In this document: positions 19,268-28,172 of the stretch, in pieces
Numbering within the stretch: the first letter of the stretch is position 1
Layout of the letters: every line of letters starts with the position of its first letter
Origin: Microbacterium sp. BH-3-3-3
GTDB lineage: Bacteria; Actinomycetota; Actinomycetes; Actinomycetales; Microbacteriaceae
Reading direction: 5' to 3'
NCBI RefSeq assembly: GCF_007679045.1
Contig: NZ_VEFS01000004.1
Location: 1 to 64,000, forward strand
DNA: 64,000 nt
Position numbers and translations under genes: made by a program
The notes under the pieces: model-generated
The model's input: the letters and a program-made list of their open reading frames with translations, nothing else
What the model was told of the DNA's origin: nothing
Databases searched by the model: none

Positions 19268-20734
19268 ATGACCGAAACCGCACCCGCGGCCGAGCAGTTC
19301 TCGGCCGACCGCCCGTTCGTCTTCCGAGGCGCCACCGTCATCACGATGGATGAGCAGGGCGTTCTCGACGACGCCGACGTCCTCGTGATCGGTCGCGACA
19401 TCGCCGCCGTGGGGCACCGACTCGAGGTGCCCGAGGGCACCCTCGAGATCGACGCCTCCGGGGGCATCGTGACGCCGGGCTTCGTCGACACGCACCGGCA
19501 CATGTGGCAGTCGGCGTTGCGCGGCTTCGGCGGCGACTGGGCGCTGAGCCAGTACTTCGTCTTCTACTACTTGAACTGGGGCGAGGTGTTCCGCCCCGAG
19601 GACGTCTACGCCGGCAACCTCCTCAGTGCCCTCGAGTCCGTCGACACGGGCGTGACGACGACCCTGGACTGGTCGCACGGTCTGCGCACCCCCGAGTACG
19701 GCGAAGCCGCCCTCCAGGCACTGCGCGAGATCCCGGGGCGCTTCGTGCTCGGCTACGGCAACTACCTCGGCGCCCCATGGGAATGGGCGAACGCCCCCGA
19801 GTTCCGCGACTTCGTCTCGCGGAACTTCTCGAGCCCGAACGACATGATGGGCCTGCAGCTCGCCTTCGACGTGCCCGGCGCCTCCGACTTCCCCGAGCGC
19901 GGCGCCTTCGAGGCCGCACGCGACCTGGGTCTTCGCGTCACCACGCACGCCGGTGTGTGGGGAGCGACCACCGACACCGCCATCACGCAGATGTACGACG
20001 CCGGATTCATGACCCCCGAGGTCTGCTACGTGCACTCGGCGTCGCTGAACGAGCAGAGCTACCAGAAGATCGCGGCCACCGGCGGCACGGTGTCGGTGGC
20101 CACCGAGTCGGAGCAGAGCGCCGGGCAGGGATACCCCTCGACCTGGGCGATTCGCAAGCACGGGATTCCGGCCTCGCTGTCGATGGACACGAGCGTGTGG
20201 TGGAGCGCCGACTTCTTCTCCGCGATGCGCGCCACCCTCAGCGCCGACCGATCGCGCGACCACCTCGAGGCCCACGCGCGCGGTGAGACGATCGTCGCGA
20301 ACCGCCTCCGGGCGGAGGACGTGCTGCGGATGGCGACCATGGGCGGCGCCCTCTCGCTCGGGATGGAGGACCGCATCGGCTCCCTCACCCCGGGCAAGCG
20401 CGCCGACATCGTGCTCATCAAGAACGACGAGTCGCCCGCGATGACGCCGATCCTGCACCCCTACGCCCACGTGGTGTACCAGGCCGGCACGGCCGACGTG
20501 CACACCGTCGTCGTCGACGGACGCGTGGTGAAGTACCAGGGCGTGCGCATCGGGCTTCCGCTCGCGCCCGTGCGCGACAAGGTCGCCGCCTCGGTCGAGT
20601 ACGTGCGCTCGAAGCTCGGCGAGAAGGCGTGGGCCGAGGGCATGCACCCCGAGATCCCCGTCGACGAGGCGATCGAGAACCCCTACCGCTACACCGACGG
20701 CGACGCGCACGTCGTCGCCCGTGCCCAGGACTGA
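19268..20734 (+). CDS. metal-dependent amidohydrolase, paralogue 1
   Basis: A 488-residue TIM-barrel amidohydrolase of the AtzA/TrzA/SsnA group. Metal ligands are visible as VDTHRHMWQ (His76, His78), VTTHAGVWG and the Asp in SMDTSVWW; YVHSASLNE holds the next His. The composite beta-sandwich ends are present (FRGATVITM... and SLTPGKRADIVLI). Members hydrolyse C-N or C-Cl bonds on heterocycles (deamination, dechlorination, ring opening). Substrate not readable. Followed by the Dabb and alcohol dehydrogenase genes as one transcript. Confidence 0.88.
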   Translation: MTETAPAAEQFSADRPFVFRGATVITMDEQGVLDDADVLVIGRDIAAVGHRLEVPEGTLEIDASGGIVTPGFVDTHRHMWQSALRGFGGDWALSQYFVFYYLNWGEVFRPEDVYAGNLLSALESVDTGVTTTLDWSHGLRTPEYGEAALQALREIPGRFVLGYGNYLGAPWEWANAPEFRDFVSRNFSSPNDMMGLQLAFDVPGASDFPERGAFEAARDLGLRVTTHAGVWGATTDTAITQMYDAGFMTPEVCYVHSASLNEQSYQKIAATGGTVSVATESEQSAGQGYPSTWAIRKHGIPASLSMDTSVWWSADFFSAMRATLSADRSRDHLEAHARGETIVANRLRAEDVLRMATMGGALSLGMEDRIGSLTPGKRADIVLIKNDESPAMTPILHPYAHVVYQAGTADVHTVVVDGRVVKYQGVRIGLPLAPVRDKVAASVEYVRSKLGEKAWAEGMHPEIPVDEAIENPYRYTDGDAHVVARAQD

Positions 20735-20743
20735 GAGGACCGC

Positions 20744-21055
20744 ATGATCCTGCACGCCGCGCTGTTCACCTGGAAGGCCGACGTCGGCGACGAGGAGGTG
20801 GAGGCGCTGACGGCCGCGCTCGAGGACATGGCATCCGCTCTGCCGATGCTGCACGCCTATCGCTGCGGGCCCAATCTGCGCCTGCGTCCGAGCCCCAGCG
20901 ACTACGGCGTGGTCGCCCTCGTGGACGACGACGCGGCGCTGACGGCCTACCTCGACTCGCCGCAGCACGCGGCGGTCTACGACGCGCACCTCGCGCGCAT
21001 GATCGAGACGCGCCAGGCCGTGCAGATCGTCGTGCCCGACGGAACCGCGCTGTGA
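20744..21055 (+). CDS. Dabb (stress-responsive A/B barrel) domain protein
   Basis: A 103-residue ferredoxin-like dimeric alpha/beta barrel protein. It begins MILHAALFTWKADVGDEEVE and contains YGVVALVDDDAALTAYLDSPQHAAVYDAHL, the Dabb pattern of strand, helix and 'Y..hp.H'. Some relatives are small cyclases or lyases; others have no known activity. It starts 9 bp after amidohydrolase 1 and its stop overlaps the dehydrogenase start (GTGA), so it likely acts in the same pathway, perhaps on the ring-opened intermediate. Confidence 0.8.
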   Translation: MILHAALFTWKADVGDEEVEALTAALEDMASALPMLHAYRCGPNLRLRPSPSDYGVVALVDDDAALTAYLDSPQHAAVYDAHLARMIETRQAVQIVVPDGTAL

Positions 21056-22116
21056 CGCGCATGCGCGCCGCGGTGCTCCACGCCGCGGGAGACCTGCGCA
21101 TCGAGGAGAGGGAGATCCCGACGCCGGGACCGGGCGAGGCGCTCGTGCGCGTCACCGGGTGCGGGGTGTGCGGGTCGGATGCCACCGAGTACACCCGCGG
21201 CCCGGTGCTGACCGAGCTGCCGGTCGTGCTCGGACACGAGTTCACCGGGACGATCGAGGCGGTCGGCGACGGCGTCGATCTCGCCGTCGGAGCGCAGGTG
21301 GTGTGCGGAGCGGGGATCTCGTGCGGGCGCTGCAAGCCGTGCCGTGCAGGACGCACGAACCTGTGTCGCCGGTACCGCACCGCGGGACTCCAGGTCGACG
21401 GGGGACTGGCCGAGTTCGTGGCGGTGACCGCGGCGACCCTGCTCGATGTCACCGCGAGCGCCCTCACCGCCGACACCCTCGCCCTGGCGCAGCCGATGGC
21501 CATCGCCGTGCACGCGGTCGCCCGCAGTGGACTGACGGCGGGACAGGATGCCGTGGTCTTGGGCATCGGCGGCATCGGGGCCTTCCTCACCCACGCGGCG
21601 GCGGCCGTGGGGGCGCGCGTGCTGGCGGTCGACCGCTCCGCGGAGAGGTTGGATCTGGCGCGCGCGCTCGGAGCCGAGTCGACGCTGCTCGCCGGAGAGC
21701 GCTCGCTCGCCGAGGCTCTCGCGGACGCCGGTCGTGAGGCCGACGTGCTGTTCGAGGTGAGCGGCTCGCGGGCCGGCTGGGACGAGGTGGTCGCCGCGGC
21801 GCTTCCCGGGGCGGTGCTCGTGCCCGTCGGCATCCAGCGCGACGAGATCCCCGTGCCGCTGGGCGCGTGGACCCTGCGCGAGTACACGATCGTGGGCACC
21901 GTCGCGCACGCGATGGCCGCCGACCTCCCGCGTGCCGTCGAGTTGCTTTCCGCGCGCGCGGACTGGAGCGACCTCGCCTCCGAGGTCCTTCCGCTCGACG
22001 AGGTCGCCGAAGGGGCGCTCGTGCCGTTGACCGACGGGGGCGCGCGTCAGATCAAGACGGTGATCGACCCCGCAGCAACGCAGCGTCGACCCGCGCGCCA
22101 CGGATCGGCGCGCTGA
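21052..22116 (+). CDS. zinc-dependent alcohol/sorbitol dehydrogenase-family oxidoreductase
   Basis: A 354-residue MDR enzyme. Catalytic zinc site Cys40, His62, Glu63 (GCGVCGSD, GHEFTG); structural zinc site Cys91, Cys94, Cys97, Cys105; NAD(P) fold GIGGIGAFLTHAAA with acidic residue in VDRSAERLDL favouring NAD. It resembles threonine, sorbitol or butanediol dehydrogenases. The start is a GTG overlapping the Dabb stop; an ATG three codons later is an alternative. Role inferred: oxidation of an alcohol in the island's pathway. Confidence 0.88.
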   Translation: MTRMRAAVLHAAGDLRIEEREIPTPGPGEALVRVTGCGVCGSDATEYTRGPVLTELPVVLGHEFTGTIEAVGDGVDLAVGAQVVCGAGISCGRCKPCRAGRTNLCRRYRTAGLQVDGGLAEFVAVTAATLLDVTASALTADTLALAQPMAIAVHAVARSGLTAGQDAVVLGIGGIGAFLTHAAAAVGARVLAVDRSAERLDLARALGAESTLLAGERSLAEALADAGREADVLFEVSGSRAGWDEVVAAALPGAVLVPVGIQRDEIPVPLGAWTLREYTIVGTVAHAMAADLPRAVELLSARADWSDLASEVLPLDEVAEGALVPLTDGGARQIKTVIDPAATQRRPARHGSAR

Positions 22117-22122
22117 GCGCGC

Positions 22123-22815
22123 TCAGCGATCGAGGTCGTCCATCGCGCGCAGCACGTCGACGGCCGAGCCGATCGTGTCGCGCGGGGCGCCGAGGTTCTG
22201 CCCCGCCGAGGGCATGGCCTGATTGTGCTCGCGGCGGCCGACGACGAACCAGATCCCGCGGGCGATCGCGTCGCTGCTGTTGACGTAGAGATGCGGTCGC
22301 ACGGAGTCGAAGTGCAGGCTGTCTCCGGCGTGCAGCGTGAAGGTGTCGAACTCGAGGCGGAGCGTGAGCTCGCCCTCGAGGAGATAGGCGTACTCCATGC
22401 CCGCGTGGCGCATCATCTTGCCCTCGACCGAGCTGGACGCCCCGGGCTCATAGGTGACGAGGAGGGCGTCAGCGGGTCCGGCTCCGGCGGCGAGGCGCTC
22501 CCAGCGCACGCCGTTCTCCATGTCGAGCACGGCGTTGTCGGCCGCGTGCTGCACCGTGGGGTCGCCCGCCACGGGCTCGGGGGCGGGGGCTGCCGCGCCC
22601 ACGTGCGAGGTGGGCGAGACGCCGAGCAGCTCGTCGATGGAGATGCCGAGGTGGGTGACCATCGCGTACAGGGTCGAGACGGAGGGCTGGGTCTTGCCCG
22701 TCTCGACCTGCGAGATCAAGCTCGCCGAAACCCCGAGCGCGGTGGCCACGCTGCGCAGGCTGAAGCCCTTCTGCAGCCGTGCGTCGCGCAGTCTGCTGCC
22801 GATGTCGTCGGTCAT
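22123..22815 (-). CDS. XRE-family regulator with C-terminal cupin domain
   Basis: A 230-residue two-domain regulator. The N-terminal helix-turn-helix is SLRSVATALGVSASLISQVE (about residues 17-40), and the C-terminal RmlC-like cupin has GMEYAYLLEGELTLRLEFDTFTL and GDSLHFDS. Such proteins sense a small ligand in the cupin and commonly repress or activate adjacent catabolic genes (PuuR/SinR-like group). Clear ribosome site GAGGAGG. It lies between the first and second enzyme modules and is the most likely local regulator of both. Confidence 0.88.
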   Translation of the reverse strand: MTDDIGSRLRDARLQKGFSLRSVATALGVSASLISQVETGKTQPSVSTLYAMVTHLGISIDELLGVSPTSHVGAAAPAPEPVAGDPTVQHAADNAVLDMENGVRWERLAAGAGPADALLVTYEPGASSSVEGKMMRHAGMEYAYLLEGELTLRLEFDTFTLHAGDSLHFDSVRPHLYVNSSDAIARGIWFVVGRREHNQAMPSAGQNLGAPRDTIGSAVDVLRAMDDLDR

Positions 22816-22933
22816 CTCGGCGCCTCCTCGTCCGAGGGCGGCGATCCCCGTCACGGAGCCCCCGCCTCTCGGGGGTCCACGCTACCCGCCGCCGTGCGCC
22901 GGTTCTGTGCGCCGCGCCTGAACACCCGCGGCC

Positions 22934-23974
22934 TCAGCCCCGCCGAGGCACGTCGAGGAGGATCTCGAGGTTCGCCGTCGACCGCGGCATCCGCCCCGCC
23001 TCGATCTCGCGCGCGAGGTGGACGGTGTGGGCGTTGTAGGGGGCGTCCTGCCCCGCGGCTTCGAGCACCGAGACGATCAGACCGTTCACCTCGGCGTACT
23101 CGCCGTGCCGGTCCTTCATCCAGTCCTGCAGCACCGTCGTCTTGGTGTCGGGCAGCGAGAAGCTGTCGAGCACCGCCCCGAGCAGGTCGGAGGCGTAGCG
23201 GTCGGGATCGGTCACGGCGTCGTCGGTGAGGCCGAAGATCGGAACGAGACGGCTGCCGTCGGCGAGAGCCGCGCGGGCCGCCTCCTTTCCGCACTCGATC
23301 ATGAAGTCGTGCACGCCCGGGAGCGCCACGGCCGACGCGAGGGGGAGGTCGAGGATGGCGGAGGGTACGAGCTCTCCGGCGTTGGCGACCAGCTTCATCC
23401 ACTTCGAGGAGCGGATGTCGTCGGAGACGTCGACCCGACCGGTGTGCGAGAGCACGGCTTGGATCTCGGGTTCGCGGCCCCGGGCGGAGTCGTCGTACGC
23501 GCCGACGGCGAACCAGGAGCCGGCGACGGGCGTCTGGCGGTTGACGATGCCGGGCTCGAACATGTTCGAGGCGACCTCGATGACCGCGCCCATCGTGCGG
23601 TGCGGCCCCACCGCGGCCGCGATCGCGTCCTGCGTCATGCCGTTCTGCAGCCCCACCACGAGACCGTCGTCGGCGACGTGGGGGGCGATGAGCTCGGCGA
23701 TCCACCGGGTGTCGTAGGCCTTGACCACGATGAACACGATGTCGAACGGCTCGCGCAGGGTCGCCACCTCGCACAGGTGCAGCGGGTGCACCGGTGTCAC
23801 GTGCGTCTCGTCGGGCAGTCGCACCTCGATGCCGCGCTCGCGCATGGCCTCGACGTGGGCGGGCCACTGTTCGATGTAGGTGACGTCGAGTCCGGCGCGC
23901 AGCAGGTCGGCGCCGATGCTGGCGCCCTGCGCTCCGGTTCCGAGCACGGCGATCCGGGGGTTCGCTCTGGTCAT
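22934..23974 (-). CDS. ketopantoate-reductase-family oxidoreductase, paralogue 2
   Basis: A 346-residue paralogue of the protein at 18121-19125: shared blocks include IEQWPAHVEAMR, LHLCEVATLRE, KAYD.RW, QNGMT and KWMKLV.NA. The NAD(P) motif is IAVLGTGAQGASIGADLLRAG. As for paralogue 1, the gene is divergent from an amidohydrolase. The start MTRANPR was chosen for its GAGGAGG site; an upstream in-frame ATG would read through the divergent promoter. Substrate unknown. Confidence 0.82.
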   Translation of the reverse strand: MTRANPRIAVLGTGAQGASIGADLLRAGLDVTYIEQWPAHVEAMRERGIEVRLPDETHVTPVHPLHLCEVATLREPFDIVFIVVKAYDTRWIAELIAPHVADDGLVVGLQNGMTQDAIAAAVGPHRTMGAVIEVASNMFEPGIVNRQTPVAGSWFAVGAYDDSARGREPEIQAVLSHTGRVDVSDDIRSSKWMKLVANAGELVPSAILDLPLASAVALPGVHDFMIECGKEAARAALADGSRLVPIFGLTDDAVTDPDRYASDLLGAVLDSFSLPDTKTTVLQDWMKDRHGEYAEVNGLIVSVLEAAGQDAPYNAHTVHLAREIEAGRMPRSTANLEILLDVPRRG

Positions 23975-24010
23975 GGGTCCTCCTCGACTCCGACAAGCGT
24001 TTGCTGTGAC

Positions 24011-24039
24011 TTTACAAATCTGCGTGTGACTGTACAGTC
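24011..24039 (+). promoter_or_regulatory. promoter with overlapping palindromic operator, amidohydrolase 2
   Basis: TTTACA (24011-24016), a 16-bp spacer and TACAGT (24033-24038) form a promoter. A perfect 12-bp palindrome GACTGTACAGTC (24028-24039) covers the -10, the position of a repressor site. It lies in the divergent region shared with ketopantoate-reductase paralogue 2. Confidence 0.55.
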
Positions 24040-24099
24040 GCGTGTAGTTCAGCACAACGTCGGGTCGAGGAAGACCCCACGGATCGCGAAGGAGCGAGC

Positions 24100-25533
24100 A
24101 TGCGCACTCTCATCCGCAACGTGGCGGCGGCCACCGTCGATGATCGGCTCGGGGACATCCCGCGCACGGACATCCTCATCGAGGACGGGGTGATCCGCGA
24201 GATCCGCCCCGACATCTCCGTCGCCGACGCCGAGGTGATCGACGGCCGCGACAAGATCGCCATCCCGGGCATGGTCGACACGCACCGGCACACGTGGCAG
24301 ACGGCGTTGCGCGGCATCCTCGCCGACGGCAACATTCCCGACTACCTGCGCGGGATCCGCCTGCACATGGCGCCGCTGTACCGCGCCGACGACATGTACG
24401 CCGGCAACTACGTCGGCGCCCTGGACGCCCTCAACTCCGGTATCACCACGATCGTCGACTACTGCCACAACATCCTCGACCCCGACGGTGCGCACGCCGC
24501 GGTCACGGGACTGCGGGATGCCGGCATCCGGGCCCTCTACGCCCACGGGCTCACCCCGATCACCACCAACACCTGGAGCCAGTCGCGCGGCGGCTCGGCG
24601 GCCGGGTCGGATCCCGCCGCCCTCGCCACCCGTGCGCGGCTGGCGACCGAGATCCGCGAGCGCTACTTCTCCACCGACGACCAGCTCCTGCGCTTCGGGA
24701 TCGCCCCTCAGGAGCTCGCGATCGCGCCCGTCGCCGACGTCGCGGCGGAGTTCCGCCTCGCGCGGGAGCTCGGGGCGCGCATCACCTTCCACGCCAATCA
24801 GGTCATGGTGCGCCAGCTCTTCCAGGACGTCGAGGTGCTGCACGCGCACGGGCTCCTCGCCGAGGATCTGCTGCTCGTGCACTGCACCTTCAACACCCCG
24901 CGCGAGTGGGAGCTGCTGCAGGGGAGCGGGGTGACGGTGTCGGTGTGCGCCGAGACCGAGATGCAGATGGGCATGGGATACCCCGCGATCGCGGAGACCA
25001 CCGCCCACACGCCCGGGCCGAGTCTGGGCATCGACTGCGTCTCGGGCAACGGCGGCGACATGCTCTCGCACGCGCGGCTGGTGCTGCAGGCCTCGCGGTA
25101 CCGCGCCGACGAGCCCGAGTACGCCGCCATGCGCGCGCCCCAGCGCATGGCGTGGACGACGCGCGACGCCCTGCGGTGGGCCACCCTGAACGGGGCGCGG
25201 GCGGCGGGCGTCGACCACCTCGTCGGCTCGCTCACGCCCGGCAAGAGGGCCGACATCGTGCTGGTGGACATGTCGGGCATCAGCCAGGTGGGGTGGAACC
25301 GGGAGGATCCGACCGGGGCGGTGGTCTCGCAGGGCAACGCCGGCTGCATCGACACGGTGTTCGTCGACGGGAAGGTGGTCAAGCGCGGGGGAGCGCTCGC
25401 CCACGTCGACGTGCGCGCGGCGACCGACGCGCTCGAGCGCTCCCACGAGCACCTCTACGCGCAGATGGGCGGGGCGCGGTCGTTCATCCCGCAGCCTCCG
25501 ATCGACATCCCGCTGTACCGGGAACGCGCCTGA
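24100..25533 (+). CDS. metal-dependent amidohydrolase, paralogue 2
   Basis: A 477-residue amidohydrolase of the same group as the neighbours: MVDTHRHTWQ (His62, His64), ITFHANQV, LVHCTFNTP and SLGIDCVSGNGGDM supply the metal-binding His/His/His/Asp set, and SLTPGKRADIVLV the C-terminal sandwich strand. The active-site segment CAETEMQMGMGYPAI matches paralogue 3 more closely than paralogue 1. Strong ribosome site GAAGGAG. It is monocistronic by position: the third amidohydrolase has its own promoter downstream. Confidence 0.88.
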   Translation: MRTLIRNVAAATVDDRLGDIPRTDILIEDGVIREIRPDISVADAEVIDGRDKIAIPGMVDTHRHTWQTALRGILADGNIPDYLRGIRLHMAPLYRADDMYAGNYVGALDALNSGITTIVDYCHNILDPDGAHAAVTGLRDAGIRALYAHGLTPITTNTWSQSRGGSAAGSDPAALATRARLATEIRERYFSTDDQLLRFGIAPQELAIAPVADVAAEFRLARELGARITFHANQVMVRQLFQDVEVLHAHGLLAEDLLLVHCTFNTPREWELLQGSGVTVSVCAETEMQMGMGYPAIAETTAHTPGPSLGIDCVSGNGGDMLSHARLVLQASRYRADEPEYAAMRAPQRMAWTTRDALRWATLNGARAAGVDHLVGSLTPGKRADIVLVDMSGISQVGWNREDPTGAVVSQGNAGCIDTVFVDGKVVKRGGALAHVDVRAATDALERSHEHLYAQMGGARSFIPQPPIDIPLYRERA

Positions 25534-25534
25534 G

Positions 25535-25560
25535 GTGCAGTTCGACTGCACGTTGTGCAG
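25535..25560. repeat. overlapping inverted repeats, possible operator or attenuator
   Basis: Three arms alternate: GTGCAG (25535), CTGCAC (25546) and GTGCAG (25555). The middle arm can pair with either flank (loops TTCGA or GTT), giving two mutually exclusive hairpins or a tandem operator. The element begins 2 bp after the amidohydrolase 2 stop codon and ends about 19 bp before the -35 of the next promoter. Confidence 0.5.
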
Positions 25561-25578
25561 CAGAGTGGTAACAAATAC

Positions 25579-25607
25579 TTGACATGTTCAGTCAGGCTTT
25601 TTAGCAT
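25579..25607 (+). promoter_or_regulatory. strong sigma-70-type promoter of amidohydrolase 3
   Basis: TTGACA (25579-25584), a 17-bp spacer and TAGCAT (25602-25607) give the best consensus promoter in the window. It precedes amidohydrolase 3 and the ABC transporter genes, leaving a leader of roughly 55 nt. Confidence 0.7.
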
Positions 25608-25667
25608 CCAATCACGAAACACCACCGGCGCGACGACGCTCCGGTTCGACGAGGGAGTCACCATTCC

Positions 25668-27047
25668 ATGAGCACGCGCACGCTGCTGCGGGGAGGGACC
25701 GTGATCACCGCGGTCCGACCCGGCGAGGTCCTCACCGACACCGACATCCTGATCGGCGCCGACGGCACCATCGAGGCCATCGGTCGGGGGCTGGATGCCG
25801 CCGACGCCGAAGTGATCGACGTGCGAGGCCGCATCGTCCACCCCGGCTTCGTCGACACCCACCGCCACACGTGGCAGTCGGTCGTCCGCAACCTCGCGTC
25901 GGACTGGTCGCTGACCGAGTACCTCGCCGGACTGCACACGGGCCTCAGCAAGCACTTCCGCCCCGAGGACACCTACACCGGGAACTACCTCGGAGCCCTC
26001 GAGGCCCTCGACGCGGGGATCACCACCCTCGTCGACTGGTCGCACAACCTCGCCACCCCCGCGCACGCCGACGCCGCCGTCGCCGCGCTCAAGGACACCG
26101 GCATGCGCGCCGTCTTCGCCCACGGCGGCGGAGCCGACCAGTGGGGGAGCCTCCCCTCGGCCAACGTGCACCCCGACGACGCGCGTCGTGTCCGCGACGA
26201 GCACTTCTCCTCCGACGACGGCCTGGTCACGATGGCGCTCGCCCTGCGCGGACCGCAGTTCGTCACCCCCGAGGTCAACGTCGCCGACTTCCGCCTGGCC
26301 GCCGACCTCGACCTGCGCGTCACCATGCACGCGGGAGACGGGTACTGGGGCAAGTCCGGCCCGATCCGCAAGCTCGACGCCGACGGGCTGCTGTCGGACC
26401 GGATCACCTACGTGCACTGCTGCACGCTGGCCGACGACGAGTTGCGCCTCATCGCCGACAGCGGCGGGACCGCCTCGGTCGCCCCCGACGTCGAGATGCA
26501 GATGGGACACGGCTTCCCCGCCACCGGCCGCCTGCTGCGCGCCGGCATCCGTCCCACCTTCTCGATCGACGTCTGCAGCTCGAACGGCGGTGACATGTTC
26601 GCCACGATGCGCACCGCGATCGGCATGCAGCGCGCCCTCGACAACGCCCCCTCGGTCGACACCGGAGAAGTGCTGGAGCGCATCAGCCTCACGTGCGCCG
26701 AGGTGGTGCAGTTCGCCACGATCGACGGCGCCCACGCCGCGGGCCTGGCCGACAAGACCGGCTCGATCGCGGTGGGCAAGGCCGCCGACATCGTGGTGCT
26801 CGACGACCGCTCGCTCGCCCTCACCCCGCTGAACAACCCCATCGGCAGCCTCGTGTACTCCGCTCACCCGGGCCTCGTGCGCGACGTGTTCGTGCAGGGG
26901 CGCCGGGTGAAGAAGGACGGCGAGCTGGTCGGCGTCGACATCGCGAAGCTGAAGGCGGATGCCGAGGCCTCGCGGGAATTCCTGCTCGGCGAGATGCCCG
27001 AGGCACGCCTGGACGGCACCTGGCACCCCGCTCTGGTGACGGCATGA
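25668..27047 (+). CDS. metal-dependent amidohydrolase, paralogue 3
   Basis: A 459-residue third paralogue: FVDTHRHTWQ (His65, His67), VTMHAGDGYW, YVHCCTLADDEL and FSIDVCSSNGGDM carry the metal ligands. GMQ/VEMQMGHGFPATG matches paralogue 2. The C-terminal domain has SIAVGKAADIVVL. Its stop overlaps the permease start (ATGA), tying it to the importer and suggesting that it acts on the imported compound. Family substrates are heterocyclic amines, amides or halides; the exact one is unknown. Confidence 0.88.
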   Translation: MSTRTLLRGGTVITAVRPGEVLTDTDILIGADGTIEAIGRGLDAADAEVIDVRGRIVHPGFVDTHRHTWQSVVRNLASDWSLTEYLAGLHTGLSKHFRPEDTYTGNYLGALEALDAGITTLVDWSHNLATPAHADAAVAALKDTGMRAVFAHGGGADQWGSLPSANVHPDDARRVRDEHFSSDDGLVTMALALRGPQFVTPEVNVADFRLAADLDLRVTMHAGDGYWGKSGPIRKLDADGLLSDRITYVHCCTLADDELRLIADSGGTASVAPDVEMQMGHGFPATGRLLRAGIRPTFSIDVCSSNGGDMFATMRTAIGMQRALDNAPSVDTGEVLERISLTCAEVVQFATIDGAHAAGLADKTGSIAVGKAADIVVLDDRSLALTPLNNPIGSLVYSAHPGLVRDVFVQGRRVKKDGELVGVDIAKLKADAEASREFLLGEMPEARLDGTWHPALVTA

Positions 27048-28069
27048 CCGACCTCGCGGCACCCCCGCGCACCGCGCCCAAGGACCACGGTCCCGCCGCG
27101 CGGATGGTGCTGGCCTGGCCCGGCACCCGCGCGTTCATCGCGGTCGCGGCACTGTTCGTGATCAGCCCGCTGATCGCCCCGGGGAGCGTCGGACCGACGG
27201 CGATCGTGTCGATGCTGCCGTTCGCCGCCCTCATCGCGATCGTCGCGATCGGCCAGACCCTTGTGATCCAGCAGGGCGGGCTCGACCTCTCGATCCCGGG
27301 GGCCGTGACCCTCGGCGCCCTCATCGTGGCCCGCTTCGGCGGGGACGACGCCCTGGGGCTGCCCGCCGCGATCGTCACGGCCGTTGTGGCCGTCGCCGCG
27401 TTCGGCCTGGCCAGCGGTCTCGTCATCACCCTGTTCGGTCTTCCTCCGCTGGTGGTGACCATCGCGGTCAACGCGCTCATGATCGGCACGGTGCAGGCGG
27501 TCTCGGGCGGCTTCGCGACGCAGAGCCCCGACGCCCTCAACCAGTTCGCGCTGAGCCGCTGGGGCGGCATCCCCGTCCTGGTGTTCTTCGCCCTCGCCCT
27601 GACCCTCGTCATCCATGTCGTGCTGAAGTTGACCCGGCTCGGGCGCCGCTTCGAGCTGGTCGGCGAGAACCCGCGCAGCGCCGCAAACCTCGGCATCGGC
27701 ACCCGCGGGTACACGATCGTCGCCTACGTCCTGTCGGCCGCGCTCGCCGCGGCGGGCGGCATCCTCCTCGCGGGACTGCTGCGCACACCCACCCTGACCG
27801 CCGGCGACGACTACCTCCTGCCGTCGATCGCCGCGGTGGTCCTGGGCGGCACCGCCCTCACCGGCGGACGCGGCAGCGTCGTGGGCACGGCGCTCGGCGC
27901 CCTCTTCCTCGCCCAGCTCACGCAGCTGGTCCAGACGTTCACGCAGGCCACCGCCGTGCAGAACATCGTGCAGGCGCTCATCATCGGCGTCGGCATCGTC
28001 GCCCAGTTGCAGCTGGGCGGCACCACCTCCCGCATCCGGAACCTCATGCGACGTCGGCCCATGGTCTGA
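27044..28069 (+). CDS. ABC transporter permease, RbsC type
   Basis: A 341-residue membrane protein with eight to ten helices and the family signature IAIGQTLVIQQGGLDLSIPG (the conserved GGIDLSVG loop) plus AAVVLGGTALTGGRGSVVGT. RbsC-type permeases import ribose, other sugars, nucleosides or autoinducer-2. Coupled to amidohydrolase 3 by a 4-bp overlap. Its partner domains are in the fused gene at 29360, so the working transporter probably contains this permease and the fused one as a heterodimer. Confidence 0.88.
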   Translation: MTDLAAPPRTAPKDHGPAARMVLAWPGTRAFIAVAALFVISPLIAPGSVGPTAIVSMLPFAALIAIVAIGQTLVIQQGGLDLSIPGAVTLGALIVARFGGDDALGLPAAIVTAVVAVAAFGLASGLVITLFGLPPLVVTIAVNALMIGTVQAVSGGFATQSPDALNQFALSRWGGIPVLVFFALALTLVIHVVLKLTRLGRRFELVGENPRSAANLGIGTRGYTIVAYVLSAALAAAGGILLAGLLRTPTLTAGDDYLLPSIAAVVLGGTALTGGRGSVVGTALGALFLAQLTQLVQTFTQATAVQNIVQALIIGVGIVAQLQLGGTTSRIRNLMRRRPMV

Positions 28070-28172
28070 CATCCCGATCGCCCTCGCCCGCGAGCCCTCT
28101 GCGGCCGGCGGCGCGGTCCGTCGCGCCCTCACCCGTTCTTCCACCCGATCACCACTCGAAGAGGAGTACCCC

